Assembly (NCBI RefSeq): GCF_009696375.1
Contig: NZ_VUMD01000002.1
Location: 62,001 to 126,000 of the forward strand
Reading direction: 5' to 3'
Source: Clostridium porci
GTDB lineage: Bacteria; Bacillota; Clostridia; Lachnospirales; Lachnospiraceae
Length of the DNA stretch: 64,000 nt
Shown here piece by piece: positions 7,120 through 15,407 of this stretch. Within the stretch, counting starts at the first letter, position 1, and each line of letters begins with the position of its first letter. A program made the translations under genes and the position numbers. Under the pieces are notes generated by a model. The model was not told the origin of the DNA and searched no databases. It saw only the letters and a list, made by a program, of their open reading frames with translations.

Positions 7120-8940
7120 CTATCCGCGATAGCGGTTCAGACATGCGTAAATTTCCTGAACCCGAGGCATACAAAGTCCCATAGCGCTGTAGGAGGAATC
7201 ACTGATGGCAGTAAGGCCGCCCTTTTCGATCTCTTTGAGCAGAAGGTTGACAGCTTCGGTTATGCTGTACCTCTCTAAAAACTGATGTTCAGCGCAATAG
7301 CGCATCATCTGTGCCAGCGCATTGGTCTGCTCTCCATCTACCAGCTGCTCCACAAACCTTAAGTCTAGCGGAGACTTGCCTATTTGCAGCGAGTCTTTCC
7401 CATAGACTTTTACCTTAATACGCTCATCCCGGCTGTCATGACGCTGACCGGGGCGGTTCCGTCTGCCCGTTTCTCCGGTTTTATAGCGATCTGGAATAGG
7501 GCTAGCTGCGTAAGAAGTGAGGCCGCAGATTTCTGAGGCGTGCTTGCCTTTTATATTCGTTTCGGGTGTCTTTTCTGGATATAGTCTTCTTCCGGTTGAG
7601 GGCAGCACAAAGCCGGGCGCTGAGGCGATAGGTTCTGCTCCGTAGGATTGGCAGAATGCCTTGGTTCGTTCTGTTATATCATATGGAACATAGCAATCCA
7701 TCTGAATAATTCGGTCTGCAATATAAAAGTATGCCCCGGAGCTTCCCGCAACCATAATAGTGGACACGCCCTCATGCTCAAAGAGCTGTCTGGCCCGCTC
7801 AATAAAGGGGGTAATAGGTTCCTTGGAACGGCTGATGATTTTTTGCATCAAATCATCCCGAACCATAAAGTTGGTGGCCGAGGTATCTTCATCAATGAGG
7901 AAAGAACGGCTGCCAGCTTCTATGCCCTCAATTACGGCGGCAGCCTGGGAGGTACTGCCGCTGGCATCCTCTGTAGAGAAGGAATGAGTATCCTTTTTAT
8001 TAGGCAAATCATTAATAAACAGAGAAATATCCACATTCTGAATACTTCGGCCATCCTCTGCCCGAAGCTTCATAGCTGTCTCGTCTGTAATCACATATTC
8101 CCTGCCATCTCCTGCAATATGATTGTAAACGCCTGCCTCTAATGCCTTTAAAAGGGTGGATTTTCCATGATAGCCTCCACCTACAATCAGGGTAATGCCC
8201 CTGGGAATGCCCATACCCGTAATTGTTCCATGATTGGGAAGATCCAGTCTAACCCGGAGAGACTCAGGGGAGGTAAAAGGAATGCTCCCTTTCATGGGTC
8301 TGCTGGAAATGCCGCTTTCCCTAGGTAAAATCGCGCCATCGGCCACAAAGGAAACCAGGCTGAGACGCTGTAGCTCTCTCCGTATATAATTCTGATCCTC
8401 TGCCAACTCAGCCACAGCCTTTACCTCCTGGGGCTGCCGGCTTTTGTAATAGAATACCTGCTTCACACACCGGGGCAGAAAATCAAAGAGAATCCGGATC
8501 AGCTCACCGGAATTAATGGTTCTGCCATTGGCCGGGAAACCGGCCTCAAACCGGGCGGTTATACCCTTAGAGCCGCATTCGCAGGCAGTTCTGCTTAAAA
8601 TCTCTGCTCCCGGATGGCTTGTGGCAATCAGTCCGCTTTTGCCGGAGCCCTTAGCCTTGAAATTATATTTTGCAATCTCCTGATGGAATTGCCGTACCAG
8701 ATAGTCCTCCAGGGCCGTCTGCTTCCAAGGAGTGTCAAAAAGGGATGAAGGATACCCTGCCTTTTGGTGGGGAACAAAAACGCTTAACTTGGAGGGTGAG
8801 GCAAAGGGATCGCCCTGTACGTGATCAATGGAGAGAAGGTAGTCGGAGAAATTATAGACTCCTCTGGTATCCTTGTAAGCAGGGTAACTCCTCCTGTCAA
8901 TGGATTCCAGCAAGTTTCGCAAATCAACAGATGATTTCAT
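7120..8940 (-). CDS. predicted ATPase of the ABC class (COG3044/PF09818)
   Basis: The 606-residue protein matches the family of stand-alone ABC-class ATPases. Its N-terminal region includes NFSDYLLSIDHVQGDPFASP, the central P-loop GGGYHGKST is at residues 254-262, and an acidic Walker-B-like SFLIDEDTSATNFM lies near residue 345. A C-terminal helical domain follows. It lacks transmembrane segments and a paired permease, so it is not a transporter. A trypanosome homologue binds RNA, but the bacterial role is not known. The start at 8940 has AAAGGTG upstream. It is apparently monocistronic. Confidence 0.85.
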   Translation of the reverse strand: MKSSVDLRNLLESIDRRSYPAYKDTRGVYNFSDYLLSIDHVQGDPFASPSKLSVFVPHQKAGYPSSLFDTPWKQTALEDYLVRQFHQEIAKYNFKAKGSGKSGLIATSHPGAEILSRTACECGSKGITARFEAGFPANGRTINSGELIRILFDFLPRCVKQVFYYKSRQPQEVKAVAELAEDQNYIRRELQRLSLVSFVADGAILPRESGISSRPMKGSIPFTSPESLRVRLDLPNHGTITGMGIPRGITLIVGGGYHGKSTLLKALEAGVYNHIAGDGREYVITDETAMKLRAEDGRSIQNVDISLFINDLPNKKDTHSFSTEDASGSTSQAAAVIEGIEAGSRSFLIDEDTSATNFMVRDDLMQKIISRSKEPITPFIERARQLFEHEGVSTIMVAGSSGAYFYIADRIIQMDCYVPYDITERTKAFCQSYGAEPIASAPGFVLPSTGRRLYPEKTPETNIKGKHASEICGLTSYAASPIPDRYKTGETGRRNRPGQRHDSRDERIKVKVYGKDSLQIGKSPLDLRFVEQLVDGEQTNALAQMMRYCAEHQFLERYSITEAVNLLLKEIEKGGLTAISDSSYSAMGLCMPRVQEIYACLNRYRG

Positions 8941-9231
8941 AGTTTAACGCACCTTTTAACCTGCCGGAGCAGGCTCCTTTACTGTTATTATCCCAAAGGC
9001 AGACATCCAGGGCAAGGAAACCTGGCTGCATCTGCTGTCTCTGGGGAGAAATCCCTGGCAGCTTGCTGCGGGGATTTCTTTCACAGCTTTTATTGTATAG
9101 CAGGACAAGGGAAAATGCAAGCAGCAGAGCCTTGCGCGGATCGATAAATGAACAAGCCGTAAATAAATTTTTTATGCACTTTGGTTGTTGTCCTATGTTA
9201 GAGGAGACATTGAAGAATCTAGGCTTCCATG

Positions 9232-9255
9232 GTATAATATCGCCAGATATTATAC
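9232..9255. repeat. perfect 10-bp inverted repeat containing TATAAT on both strands
   Basis: GTATAATATC (9232-9241) and GATATTATAC (9246-9255) are exact complements separated by GCCA. Each arm contains TATAAT/ATTATA, so the element could be an operator overlapping a divergent pair of -10 boxes. Confidence 0.6.
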
Positions 9256-9269
9256 TGCGCCGGTTCAGT

Positions 9270-9287
9270 GACCCGCCAAAGCGGGTC
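9270..9287. repeat. perfect 7-bp GC-rich inverted repeat
   Basis: GACCCGC (9270-9276) and GCGGGTC (9281-9287) are exact complements around CAAA. There is no T tract of terminator length on either side. It lies 14 bp after the AT-rich palindrome. Confidence 0.5.
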
Positions 9288-9411
9288 AAAATACCAAGTT
9301 GAATCATGCGCCCCCCCTAGAGAATATGGTATACTAGCCCTGGGATGGTATTATCGGCAACAGCCAAAGGAATATAGATAGTAAAAACGAGAAGAAAGCA
9401 GATGAACACAG

Positions 9412-10086
9412 ATGAATGACAGAAATGTGCAAAAGAAAGAGATATGTACAGCTATATCTAAGGCAGAGAAGGTTCTCATTGGAATCGGCGGCGAATGGCG
9501 GCTGAGGGAGGATGGAAAGAAGGTTCGCAGCCGCAGGTTGAAGGATGAGGCCCAGCGCGCTTTGCGAGAGGGATATGAGAGCCTGTACCGGCTGATAAAG
9601 GATAAAGATTACTACATAGTCACTACATTAACAGACGGAGCCATATACGATACAGAATTGGCTTCTTCCCGCATTGTGGCTCCCTGTGGAAATATACACT
9701 GGCGTCAGTGCTCCAAAGCCTGCACAAAGGATATTTGGGAGGAAGGAGAGGTCCCCTCGGATGTCTGTCCCTACTGCGGAGCTCCTATGACGGGAAATAC
9801 CCTAGAGGCGGAAGCCTACATAGAGGAAGGATATTTGCCTCGCTGGGAGGCTTACAAGCAATGGCAGGCGGGAACGTTGAACCGGAGATTGGTGATTCTG
9901 GAACTGGGAGAAGGCTTTAAGCTTCCTACGGTGATCCGGTGGCCCTTTGAGAAGATAGCGTTTTTTAACCAGAAGTCTGCCTTTTTCCGTATCCATAAAA
10001 GCCTCAGCCAGATTCCAAAGGAGGTGGAGGAGAGAGCCTGGGGAATCGGAGCGGATTCCCTGGAATGGATACGGGGGATGGTATAA
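9412..10086 (+). CDS. Sir2-like (sirtuin-related) protein with altered active-site residues
   Basis: The 224-residue protein has a sirtuin-like layout. It contains VLIGIGG (residues 21-27) at the place of the NAD-binding GAGxS loop, TTLTD (71-75) at the place of TTNxD, and the zinc quartet Cys100, Cys104, Cys119 and Cys122 (CPYCGAPM). The segment LVILELGEGFKLPTVIRWPF resembles the branch of bacterial Sir2 family proteins seen in streptococci and clostridia. The catalytic His of the HG motif appears replaced in APCGNIHW, and the Asn of TTNxD is Leu, so deacylase activity is doubtful. No macrodomain or lipoate gene lies beside it. The start at 9412 has a weak ribosome binding site (AGCAGATG). 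Confidence 0.65.
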   Translation: MNDRNVQKKEICTAISKAEKVLIGIGGEWRLREDGKKVRSRRLKDEAQRALREGYESLYRLIKDKDYYIVTTLTDGAIYDTELASSRIVAPCGNIHWRQCSKACTKDIWEEGEVPSDVCPYCGAPMTGNTLEAEAYIEEGYLPRWEAYKQWQAGTLNRRLVILELGEGFKLPTVIRWPFEKIAFFNQKSAFFRIHKSLSQIPKEVEERAWGIGADSLEWIRGMV

Positions 10087-10168
10087 GCAATACACATGTT
10101 TGGACCAGGCTCTGCTGCTCCAGAAAAGGGCCGTATGAAGGAAGCAGGAAGGCTGCTCCGTTAACACC

Positions 10169-10197
10169 TTGACTTTATTGCTTTACTATGATAAAAT
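10169..10197 (+). promoter_or_regulatory. sigma-A-type promoter of hisHF
   Basis: TTGACT (10169-10174) and TAAAAT (10192-10197) are spaced by 17 bp, 75 bp upstream of hisH. Confidence 0.6.
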
Positions 10198-10272
10198 ATT
10201 CGAAATTAAGAGCAGCTGTCCGGCAGGAGGATACGCTGGATCATCACAATCATAGAAGCGAGGTCTGAATAT

Positions 10273-10878
10273 ATGATTGCAATTATCGATTATGACGCAG
10301 GCAATCTGCGGAGCGTGGAGAATGCCCTCCTATTTCTTGGTGAGACCCCTGTTATCACAAGAGACAGGAACAATCTCCTGAAGGCGGATAAGATCATTCT
10401 GCCGGGAGTCGGTTCCTTTGGCGATGCTATGGGACGCCTGCAACAGTATGGGCTGGCAGACATTATACGGGAGTCAGCTAAAAAGGGAACCCCATTTTTA
10501 GGCATCTGCCTTGGGCTTCAGCTGTTATTTAACAGCAGCCAGGAGAGCCCTGGGGTAGCGGGGCTTGGCCTTCTTCAGGGACAAATCCTGAAAATTCCGG
10601 ACAGTAAAGGACTGAAGATTCCGCATATGGGATGGAATTCCCTGGAGGTAGCTCCTGGATCTGCCCTGTTTAAAGGCATAGCCACCGGAGCCTATGTCTA
10701 TTTTGTTCACTCTTATTATCTGCAGGCAGAGAACGAGGAGATCGTTGCGGCATCCGCTGAGTACGGAGTTCATATCCATGCAGCCGTAGAGAGGGGAAAT
10801 ATTTTTGGATGCCAGTTCCACCCGGAAAAAAGCGGCCAGGAGGGTCTTGCCATCCTGAAGAACTTTATAGAGCTTTAA
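10273..10878 (+). CDS. hisH: imidazole glycerol phosphate synthase, glutamine amidotransferase subunit
   Basis: The 201-residue class I amidotransferase has the nucleophile in GICLGLQLL (Cys79) and the His183/Glu185 pair in QFHPEKSG, with the oxyanion-loop motif [11 protein letters not shown]. It releases ammonia from glutamine and passes it to HisF for making imidazole glycerol phosphate and AICAR in histidine synthesis. The length is normal. hisF follows after 34 bp and the two are transcribed together. The other his genes are not in the window. Confidence 0.97.
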   Translation: MIAIIDYDAGNLRSVENALLFLGETPVITRDRNNLLKADKIILPGVGSFGDAMGRLQQYGLADIIRESAKKGTPFLGICLGLQLLFNSSQESPGVAGLGLLQGQILKIPDSKGLKIPHMGWNSLEVAPGSALFKGIATGAYVYFVHSYYLQAENEEIVAASAEYGVHIHAAVERGNIFGCQFHPEKSGQEGLAILKNFIEL

Positions 10879-10912
10879 AGAGTGTGCAAAGCAGGCAGAT
10901 AGGAGAGAAAAC

Positions 10913-11674
10913 ATGTTTACCAAACGAATTATCCCATGTCTGGATGTAAACAACGGACGTGTTGTAAAAGGCGTAAATTTTGTGAACCTGAGGGATGCGG
11001 GAGATCCAGTTGAGATAGGGGCAGCCTATGGCAGGGCAGGGGCTGACGAGCTGGTATTTTTGGATATCACAGCTTCATCAGATAATCGCAGCACAGTAGT
11101 GGATATGGTGCGCAAGGTGGCAGAGAACGTATTTATTCCCTTTACTGTAGGTGGCGGTATTCGCTCTGTGGAGGATTTTCGCATGCTTCTTCGGGAGGGG
11201 GCAGACAAAATATCCATTAATTCCTCAGCGATTGATAATCCGTCCCTCATATCTGATGCGGCTATGAAATTCGGACGCCAGTGTGTGGTAGTGGCCATTG
11301 ATGCCAGGCGCAGAACCGGCGGAGCAGGCTGGAACATTTATAAGCATGGAGGGAGGGTGGATGTGGGGATGGACGCAGTAGAATGGGCGATGAAGGCCGA
11401 TTCCCTGGGAGCAGGAGAGATCCTTCTCACAAGTATGGACTGTGACGGCACCAAGGCAGGATATGATAATGAGCTTACCTCTCTGATAGCAGAAAATGTT
11501 TCGATACCGGTAATCGCCTCAGGAGGCGCCGGAAAAATGGAGCACTTTTATGACGCTCTTACTTACGGAAAAGCAGACGCAGCGCTGGCAGCCTCCCTCT
11601 TTCATTATAAGGAGCTGGAGATACGAACCTTGAAAGAATACCTGTGGAAACGGGGAGTACCTGTCCGCCTGTAG
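10913..11674 (+). CDS. hisF: imidazole glycerol phosphate synthase, cyclase subunit
   Basis: The 253-residue (beta/alpha)8 barrel starts [20 protein letters not shown]. It includes catalytic Asp11 and the second catalytic Asp in VAIDARR, with phosphate-binding glycines in FTVGGGIRS and IASGGAG. It condenses PRFAR with ammonia delivered by HisH to give imidazole glycerol phosphate and AICAR. The start has AGGAGA upstream. It is the last gene of the hisHF unit and is followed by a strong terminator at 11698-11737. Confidence 0.97.
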   Translation: MFTKRIIPCLDVNNGRVVKGVNFVNLRDAGDPVEIGAAYGRAGADELVFLDITASSDNRSTVVDMVRKVAENVFIPFTVGGGIRSVEDFRMLLREGADKISINSSAIDNPSLISDAAMKFGRQCVVVAIDARRRTGGAGWNIYKHGGRVDVGMDAVEWAMKADSLGAGEILLTSMDCDGTKAGYDNELTSLIAENVSIPVIASGGAGKMEHFYDALTYGKADAALAASLFHYKELEIRTLKEYLWKRGVPVRL

Positions 11675-11697
11675 CGATCCATATTGTATATGAGAAG

Positions 11698-11737
11698 CCG
11701 CCGTTCCAAAGAAAAAAGTCTGGAACAGCGGTTTTTT
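11698..11737 (+). terminator. terminator of hisHF
   Basis: CGCCGTTCCA (11699-11708) pairs with TGGAACAGCG (11721-11730) with one mismatch and is followed by six Ts. The GTTCCA/TGGAAC core recurs in other terminators of this window. Confidence 0.85.
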
Positions 11738-11760
11738 AGAAATAATTTTGTATATATTCG

Positions 11761-11789
11761 TTGTTTCCTGTCGCTTCCTATGCTAAAAT
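11761..11789 (+). promoter_or_regulatory. sigma-A-type promoter of ung
   Basis: TTGTTT (11761-11766) and TAAAAT (11784-11789) are spaced by 17 bp, 45 bp upstream of the ung start. Confidence 0.5.
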
Positions 11790-11833
11790 ATAAAATTATG
11801 GACATTATGTTTTAGGAAAAGGAGATGCTCAAA

Positions 11834-12508
11834 ATGGCCGCGATTGATAATGACTGGCTTCAGCCTTTAAGCGGGGAGTTCAAAAAGCCTTATTATAAGA
11901 AATTATATGATACAGTAAAAAGGGAGTACCAGACCAGAAGAATATACCCTGCGCCTGACGACATTTTTAATGCTTTTGCGTTTACACCATTGGAAAAAGT
12001 AAAGGTAGTAATTTTAGGACAAGATCCATATCACAACGACGGTCAGGCTCATGGCCTGTGCTTCTCCGTAAAGCCAGATGTGGAGATTCCTCCTTCCCTG
12101 GTAAACATATATCAGGAGCTTCATGATGATCTGGGGTGCTACATTCCTAATAATGGGTATTTAAAAAAATGGGCGGATCAAGGAGTTATGCTTCTAAATA
12201 CCGTTCTTACCGTGCGTGCTCATCAGGCTAACTCCCATCACGATATTGGCTGGGAGGAATTTACGGATGCGGCCATTCGTATTCTCAATCAACAGGATAA
12301 GCCTATCGTATTCATCCTCTGGGGAAGGCCGGCCCAGTCTAAGAAGCCTATGCTGACAAATCCCAGGCATCTGATTCTGGAGGCTCCTCATCCCAGTCCC
12401 TTGTCTGCCTTTAGAGGATTTTTTGGAAGCAGGCCTTTCAGCCGGACCAATGACTTTTTGACTGGTCATGGTTTGGAGCCAATAGACTGGCAGATAGAAA
12501 ATGTATAA
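11834..12508 (+). CDS. ung: uracil-DNA glycosylase
   Basis: The family 1 uracil-DNA glycosylase has the water-activating motif GQDPYH (residues 62-67 from the chosen start), LLNTVLTVR and the DNA-binding HPSPLSA motif. It removes uracil from DNA to start base excision repair. The start at 11834 is chosen because AAAGGAG is nine bases upstream; the in-frame ATG at 11825 touches that ribosome binding site and is unlikely. The length (224 residues) is normal. Confidence 0.97.
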   Translation: MAAIDNDWLQPLSGEFKKPYYKKLYDTVKREYQTRRIYPAPDDIFNAFAFTPLEKVKVVILGQDPYHNDGQAHGLCFSVKPDVEIPPSLVNIYQELHDDLGCYIPNNGYLKKWADQGVMLLNTVLTVRAHQANSHHDIGWEEFTDAAIRILNQQDKPIVFILWGRPAQSKKPMLTNPRHLILEAPHPSPLSAFRGFFGSRPFSRTNDFLTGHGLEPIDWQIENV

Positions 12509-12655
12509 GAGAAAACAGGTATAGAGACAGATTTGATTACATACAATGTACAGCGTAGCAGGTCAATTCTTTAAGGGGCGCAGAAATGACGGAAGGCTCC
12601 ATTTTCTGCAGTTCAGGCAGAAAGCTGCCGGCAGCGTGTGCGGTAAGGAGTGTTT

Positions 12656-13498
12656 ATGACATTAGTTGAAATATTGAAGATAATTGTGCTGGGAATTGTG
12701 GAGGGCTTTACAGAATGGCTGCCCATCAGCAGCACCGGTCATATGATCTTGGTAGATGAGATTATCCGTTTGAATCAGCCGGATGCATTCAAGGAGGTAT
12801 TTTTGGTGGTTATCCAGCTGGGGGCTATTTTGGCAGTTGTGGTAATGTTTTTCCACAAGCTGAATCCCTTTAGCCCTTCTAAGAGCAGCAGGCAGAAGGA
12901 GGCCACCTGGGCACTCTGGATCAAGATAGTGATAGCCTGCCTGCCCGCTGCTGTGTTCGGGTTTTTGCTGGACAGCTGGATGGAAGCTCATCTTTTCAAC
13001 GCCTATGTGGTGGCGGCGGCCCTGATTTTATACGGCGTACTCTTTATCGTACTGGAAAACAGCAGTGTCTGCGCCAATCCTCATATTAATAAGGTTGGTC
13101 AAATTTCTGCAAAGACAGCATTTTACATCGGTATGATTCAGCTTCTGGCTTTGATTCCGGGAACCTCCCGTTCCGGCTCCACGATTTTGGGAGCGATGCT
13201 TTTGGGTTGTTCAAGAGGGGCGGCGGCAGAGTTTTCCTTTTTTCTTGGGATTCCAGTTATGTTCGGAGCCAGCTTGTTAAAAATTGTAAAATATTTTGTA
13301 GCAGGCAATGTATTTACCGGTCCTCAGACATTCTACACAATTTTAGGAATGTTAATCGCCTTTGGGGTGTCGGTTTATTCGATTCAGTTTCTTATGAGCT
13401 ATGTGCGGAAGCATGATTTCAAATTCTTCGGATATTACCGAATCATACTTGGAGTGATTGTACTTGCTTACTTTGGAATTACGGCCCTGGCAAGCTGA
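12656..13498 (+). CDS. uppP: undecaprenyl-diphosphate phosphatase (BacA/UppP)
   Basis: The 280-residue polytopic membrane protein carries both signature motifs of the BacA family: EGFTEWLPISSTGH near the N-terminus and PGTSRSGST in the second half. It dephosphorylates undecaprenyl pyrophosphate at the membrane, recycling the lipid carrier for cell-wall synthesis. It gives bacitracin resistance when overproduced. The ATG at 12656 has TAAGGAG five bases upstream; the in-frame GTG at 12650 overlaps that site and is less likely. No regulatory element was found in the 147 bp before it. Confidence 0.96.
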   Translation: MTLVEILKIIVLGIVEGFTEWLPISSTGHMILVDEIIRLNQPDAFKEVFLVVIQLGAILAVVVMFFHKLNPFSPSKSSRQKEATWALWIKIVIACLPAAVFGFLLDSWMEAHLFNAYVVAAALILYGVLFIVLENSSVCANPHINKVGQISAKTAFYIGMIQLLALIPGTSRSGSTILGAMLLGCSRGAAAEFSFFLGIPVMFGASLLKIVKYFVAGNVFTGPQTFYTILGMLIAFGVSVYSIQFLMSYVRKHDFKFFGYYRIILGVIVLAYFGITALAS

Positions 13499-13571
13499 CA
13501 GAAAGGACCGCCTTTCAACCGGAAGAAGCTCTGGGGGAAGGACGGTCCTTGGCTGTGTATGTGCAACTAGA

Positions 13572-14603
13572 TTAATCCAGATTTTCCGCAATTTCATACA
13601 AAAGTCTTCTGGAAGCCTCCCATCCCAGACAGGGGTCCGTGATGGACTGTCCATAGCAATGATGGCCGATTTTCTGGCTTCCAGGTTCGATGTAGCTTTC
13701 AATCATCAGGCCCTTTACAAGCCGCTTGATATCAGAGGCATGCCTGCGACTGTGAAGAACCTCCTTGGCAATGCGAATCTGCTCTATGTACTGCTTGTTG
13801 GAGTTGGCATGATTGGTATCAATAATGCAGGCAGGATTTGCCAGATTTCTCTGGGCGTATAATTCATAGAGCAGGCGCAGATCTTCATAGTGGTAGTTGG
13901 GGATACACTGTCCTCGCTTGTTTACTGCGCCTCTGAGAATGGTATGGGACAGGGGATTGCCTGGACACTGCACTTCAAAGCCTCGGAAAATAAAATCGTG
14001 GGGAAGCTGTGCCGCAACTACGGAGTTAAGCATCACAGTCAGATCGCCGCTGGTAGGATTCTTCATACCAACCGGAACGTCGCAGCCGCTGGCTACCAGA
14101 CGGTGGAACTGATTCTCCACAGAGCGGGCCCCTACTGCTATGTAGGACATCATATCTGATAAATAGTCCAGGTTTTCGGGATAGAGCATCTCGTCTGCAG
14201 TTGAAAATCCGGTTTCCTGTAATATGCGCATGTGCATGTGGCGGATGGCGAGGATACCCTCGAACATATCCGGTTTTTTTTCCGGATCTGGCTGATGAAT
14301 CATGCCCATATAGCCCTCTCCTGTGGTTCTGGGCTTATTGGTGTAAATCCTGGGAATGATAATCAGCTTATCCCTCGTATCCTCCTGAACCTTCACCAGG
14401 CGGTTTACATAGTCGCAAACGGCTTCTTCATTATCTGCGGAACAGGGGCCGATAATTACCAGAAATTTACTGCTTTCCCCAGTAAATATTTTTTTTATTT
14501 CCTCGTCTCGTTCCTTTTTGAGAGCTGCAAGTTTTGGAGCCAGTGGAAACTGCTCTCTGATTTCTGCCGGGGTAGGCAGCAGGTTAATAAATGTAAATCC
14601 CAT
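13572..14603 (-). CDS. 3-deoxy-7-phosphoheptulonate (DAHP) synthase, class I (AroF/G/H type)
   Basis: The 343-residue enzyme matches class I-alpha DAHP synthases. It shows FLVIIGPCSADN, PRIYTNKPRTTGEGYMG, GARSVENQFHR, PVGMKNPTSGD, IIDTNHANS and SQKIGHHCYGQSITDPC. It condenses PEP and erythrose-4-phosphate as the first step of aromatic amino acid synthesis. The start at 14603 has CGGAGG upstream. The gene lies back to back with the T-box controlled tyrS gene, so both flanks of the 800-bp region between them serve aromatic amino acid metabolism. Which aromatic amino acid inhibits this isozyme cannot be told from the sequence. Confidence 0.95.
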   Translation of the reverse strand: MGFTFINLLPTPAEIREQFPLAPKLAALKKERDEEIKKIFTGESSKFLVIIGPCSADNEEAVCDYVNRLVKVQEDTRDKLIIIPRIYTNKPRTTGEGYMGMIHQPDPEKKPDMFEGILAIRHMHMRILQETGFSTADEMLYPENLDYLSDMMSYIAVGARSVENQFHRLVASGCDVPVGMKNPTSGDLTVMLNSVVAAQLPHDFIFRGFEVQCPGNPLSHTILRGAVNKRGQCIPNYHYEDLRLLYELYAQRNLANPACIIDTNHANSNKQYIEQIRIAKEVLHSRRHASDIKRLVKGLMIESYIEPGSQKIGHHCYGQSITDPCLGWEASRRLLYEIAENLD

Positions 14604-14837
14604 ATTGTAAGTCCTCCGATTGTGCCGCCCGGGTTTCTGTCAGGGCGTTTTCACCTTAATACTTTATCTCAATGCTTCATTATAGTATAGAATCGGATAT
14701 TCGTAAATAGTGATGTTTATGAAAATGTTCACGGCTATAGAAAAATTTGGAATAGGCAATGGAGTGAGCGGAGAATTTAGGAGGATAAGCTGGTGGGACG
14801 GAGGATAAAAAATCAACTTTAAACTTGCAAACAGGGG
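14604..14837. other. intergenic region between DAHP synthase and tyrS leader
   Basis: This stretch contains the upstream region of the DAHP synthase gene and nothing coding. It joins the tyrS promoter at 14838. Confidence 0.4.
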
Positions 14838-14866
14838 TTGACAAATTGCTAAACACTATCTATAAT
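14838..14866 (+). promoter_or_regulatory. consensus promoter of the tyrS T-box leader
   Basis: TTGACA (14838-14843) and TATAAT (14861-14866) match the consensus exactly with 17-bp spacing. Transcription should start near 14873. Confidence 0.9.
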
Positions 14867-14872
14867 GGAGGA

Positions 14873-15190
14873 TAATTTCATGAATTGGCTATGACGAGAA
14901 CAAGTAGTGATTTGCAGATCCAAACAGAAAGCTGCCGGATGATGAGAGGCGCATGGAGAGCAGGCCATGAATACATCTTTGAGCTTCGCACTGAAGGGCG
15001 CTGCAGGTTATTTGCAGAGATGCTTTGTAGGCTGCGGCGTATCCCGCACACGTTACAGTGCTAGAGTATTAGAGCCGGTATGGCGTTCAGTACTTGAAGA
15101 GGCAGGCAGTGTGAGCTGACTGTGAACAATAGGTGGTAACACGGAGGCGTATGCTCCGTCCTTTTGATAGAGAGGACGGGGCTTTTTTGC
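14873..15190 (+). promoter_or_regulatory. T-box riboswitch, tyrosine specific, upstream of tyrS
   Basis: The leader contains the T-box sequence AGGTGGTAACACGG (15131-15144), followed by an ACGGAG/CTCCGT helix. A terminator then follows, with CCGTCC (15156-15161) pairing with GGACGG (15174-15179) and then six Ts (15183-15188). The probable specifier triplet is UAC (14972-14974) in GAAUACAUC of stem I, which fits tyrosine. Uncharged tRNA-Tyr would stabilise the antiterminator and allow tyrS expression. Confidence 0.88.
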
Positions 15191-15351
15191 TTCTAAAGAA
15201 AGAGACATTGCTGCTGTAACCGGCCCAGCAGCCGCTTTCTGGAAAGCAATCACCCTCCGGGAGAGATTTATGCTGCCGTAGGGAGCCGGCAGGATGGACT
15301 TGATTGTACGGTATTCTCTAAGGCAGTTAAAAAACGTAAGAATCTAAGCCC

Positions 15352-15379
15352 TTGCATGAAACAGGAAGTATGGTAAAAT
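15352..15379 (+). promoter_or_regulatory. possible second promoter directly before tyrS
   Basis: TTGCAT (15352-15357) and TAAAAT (15374-15379) are spaced by 16 bp and lie after the T-box terminator. If used, it would give tyrS a T-box-independent basal level. Confidence 0.4.
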
Positions 15380-15407
15380 ATTTAATGTAGGAACAGGAGA
15401 GAAAGAG

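Larger units (their letters stand above)
8941..9411. other. 471-bp intergenic region with two perfect inverted repeats
   Basis: No convincing gene is present. The region separates the divergent ATPase (left) and Sir2-like (right) genes and holds two adjacent perfect inverted repeats, at 9232-9255 and 9270-9287. TATACT at 9331-9336 is a possible -10 for the Sir2-like gene. Confidence 0.4.
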
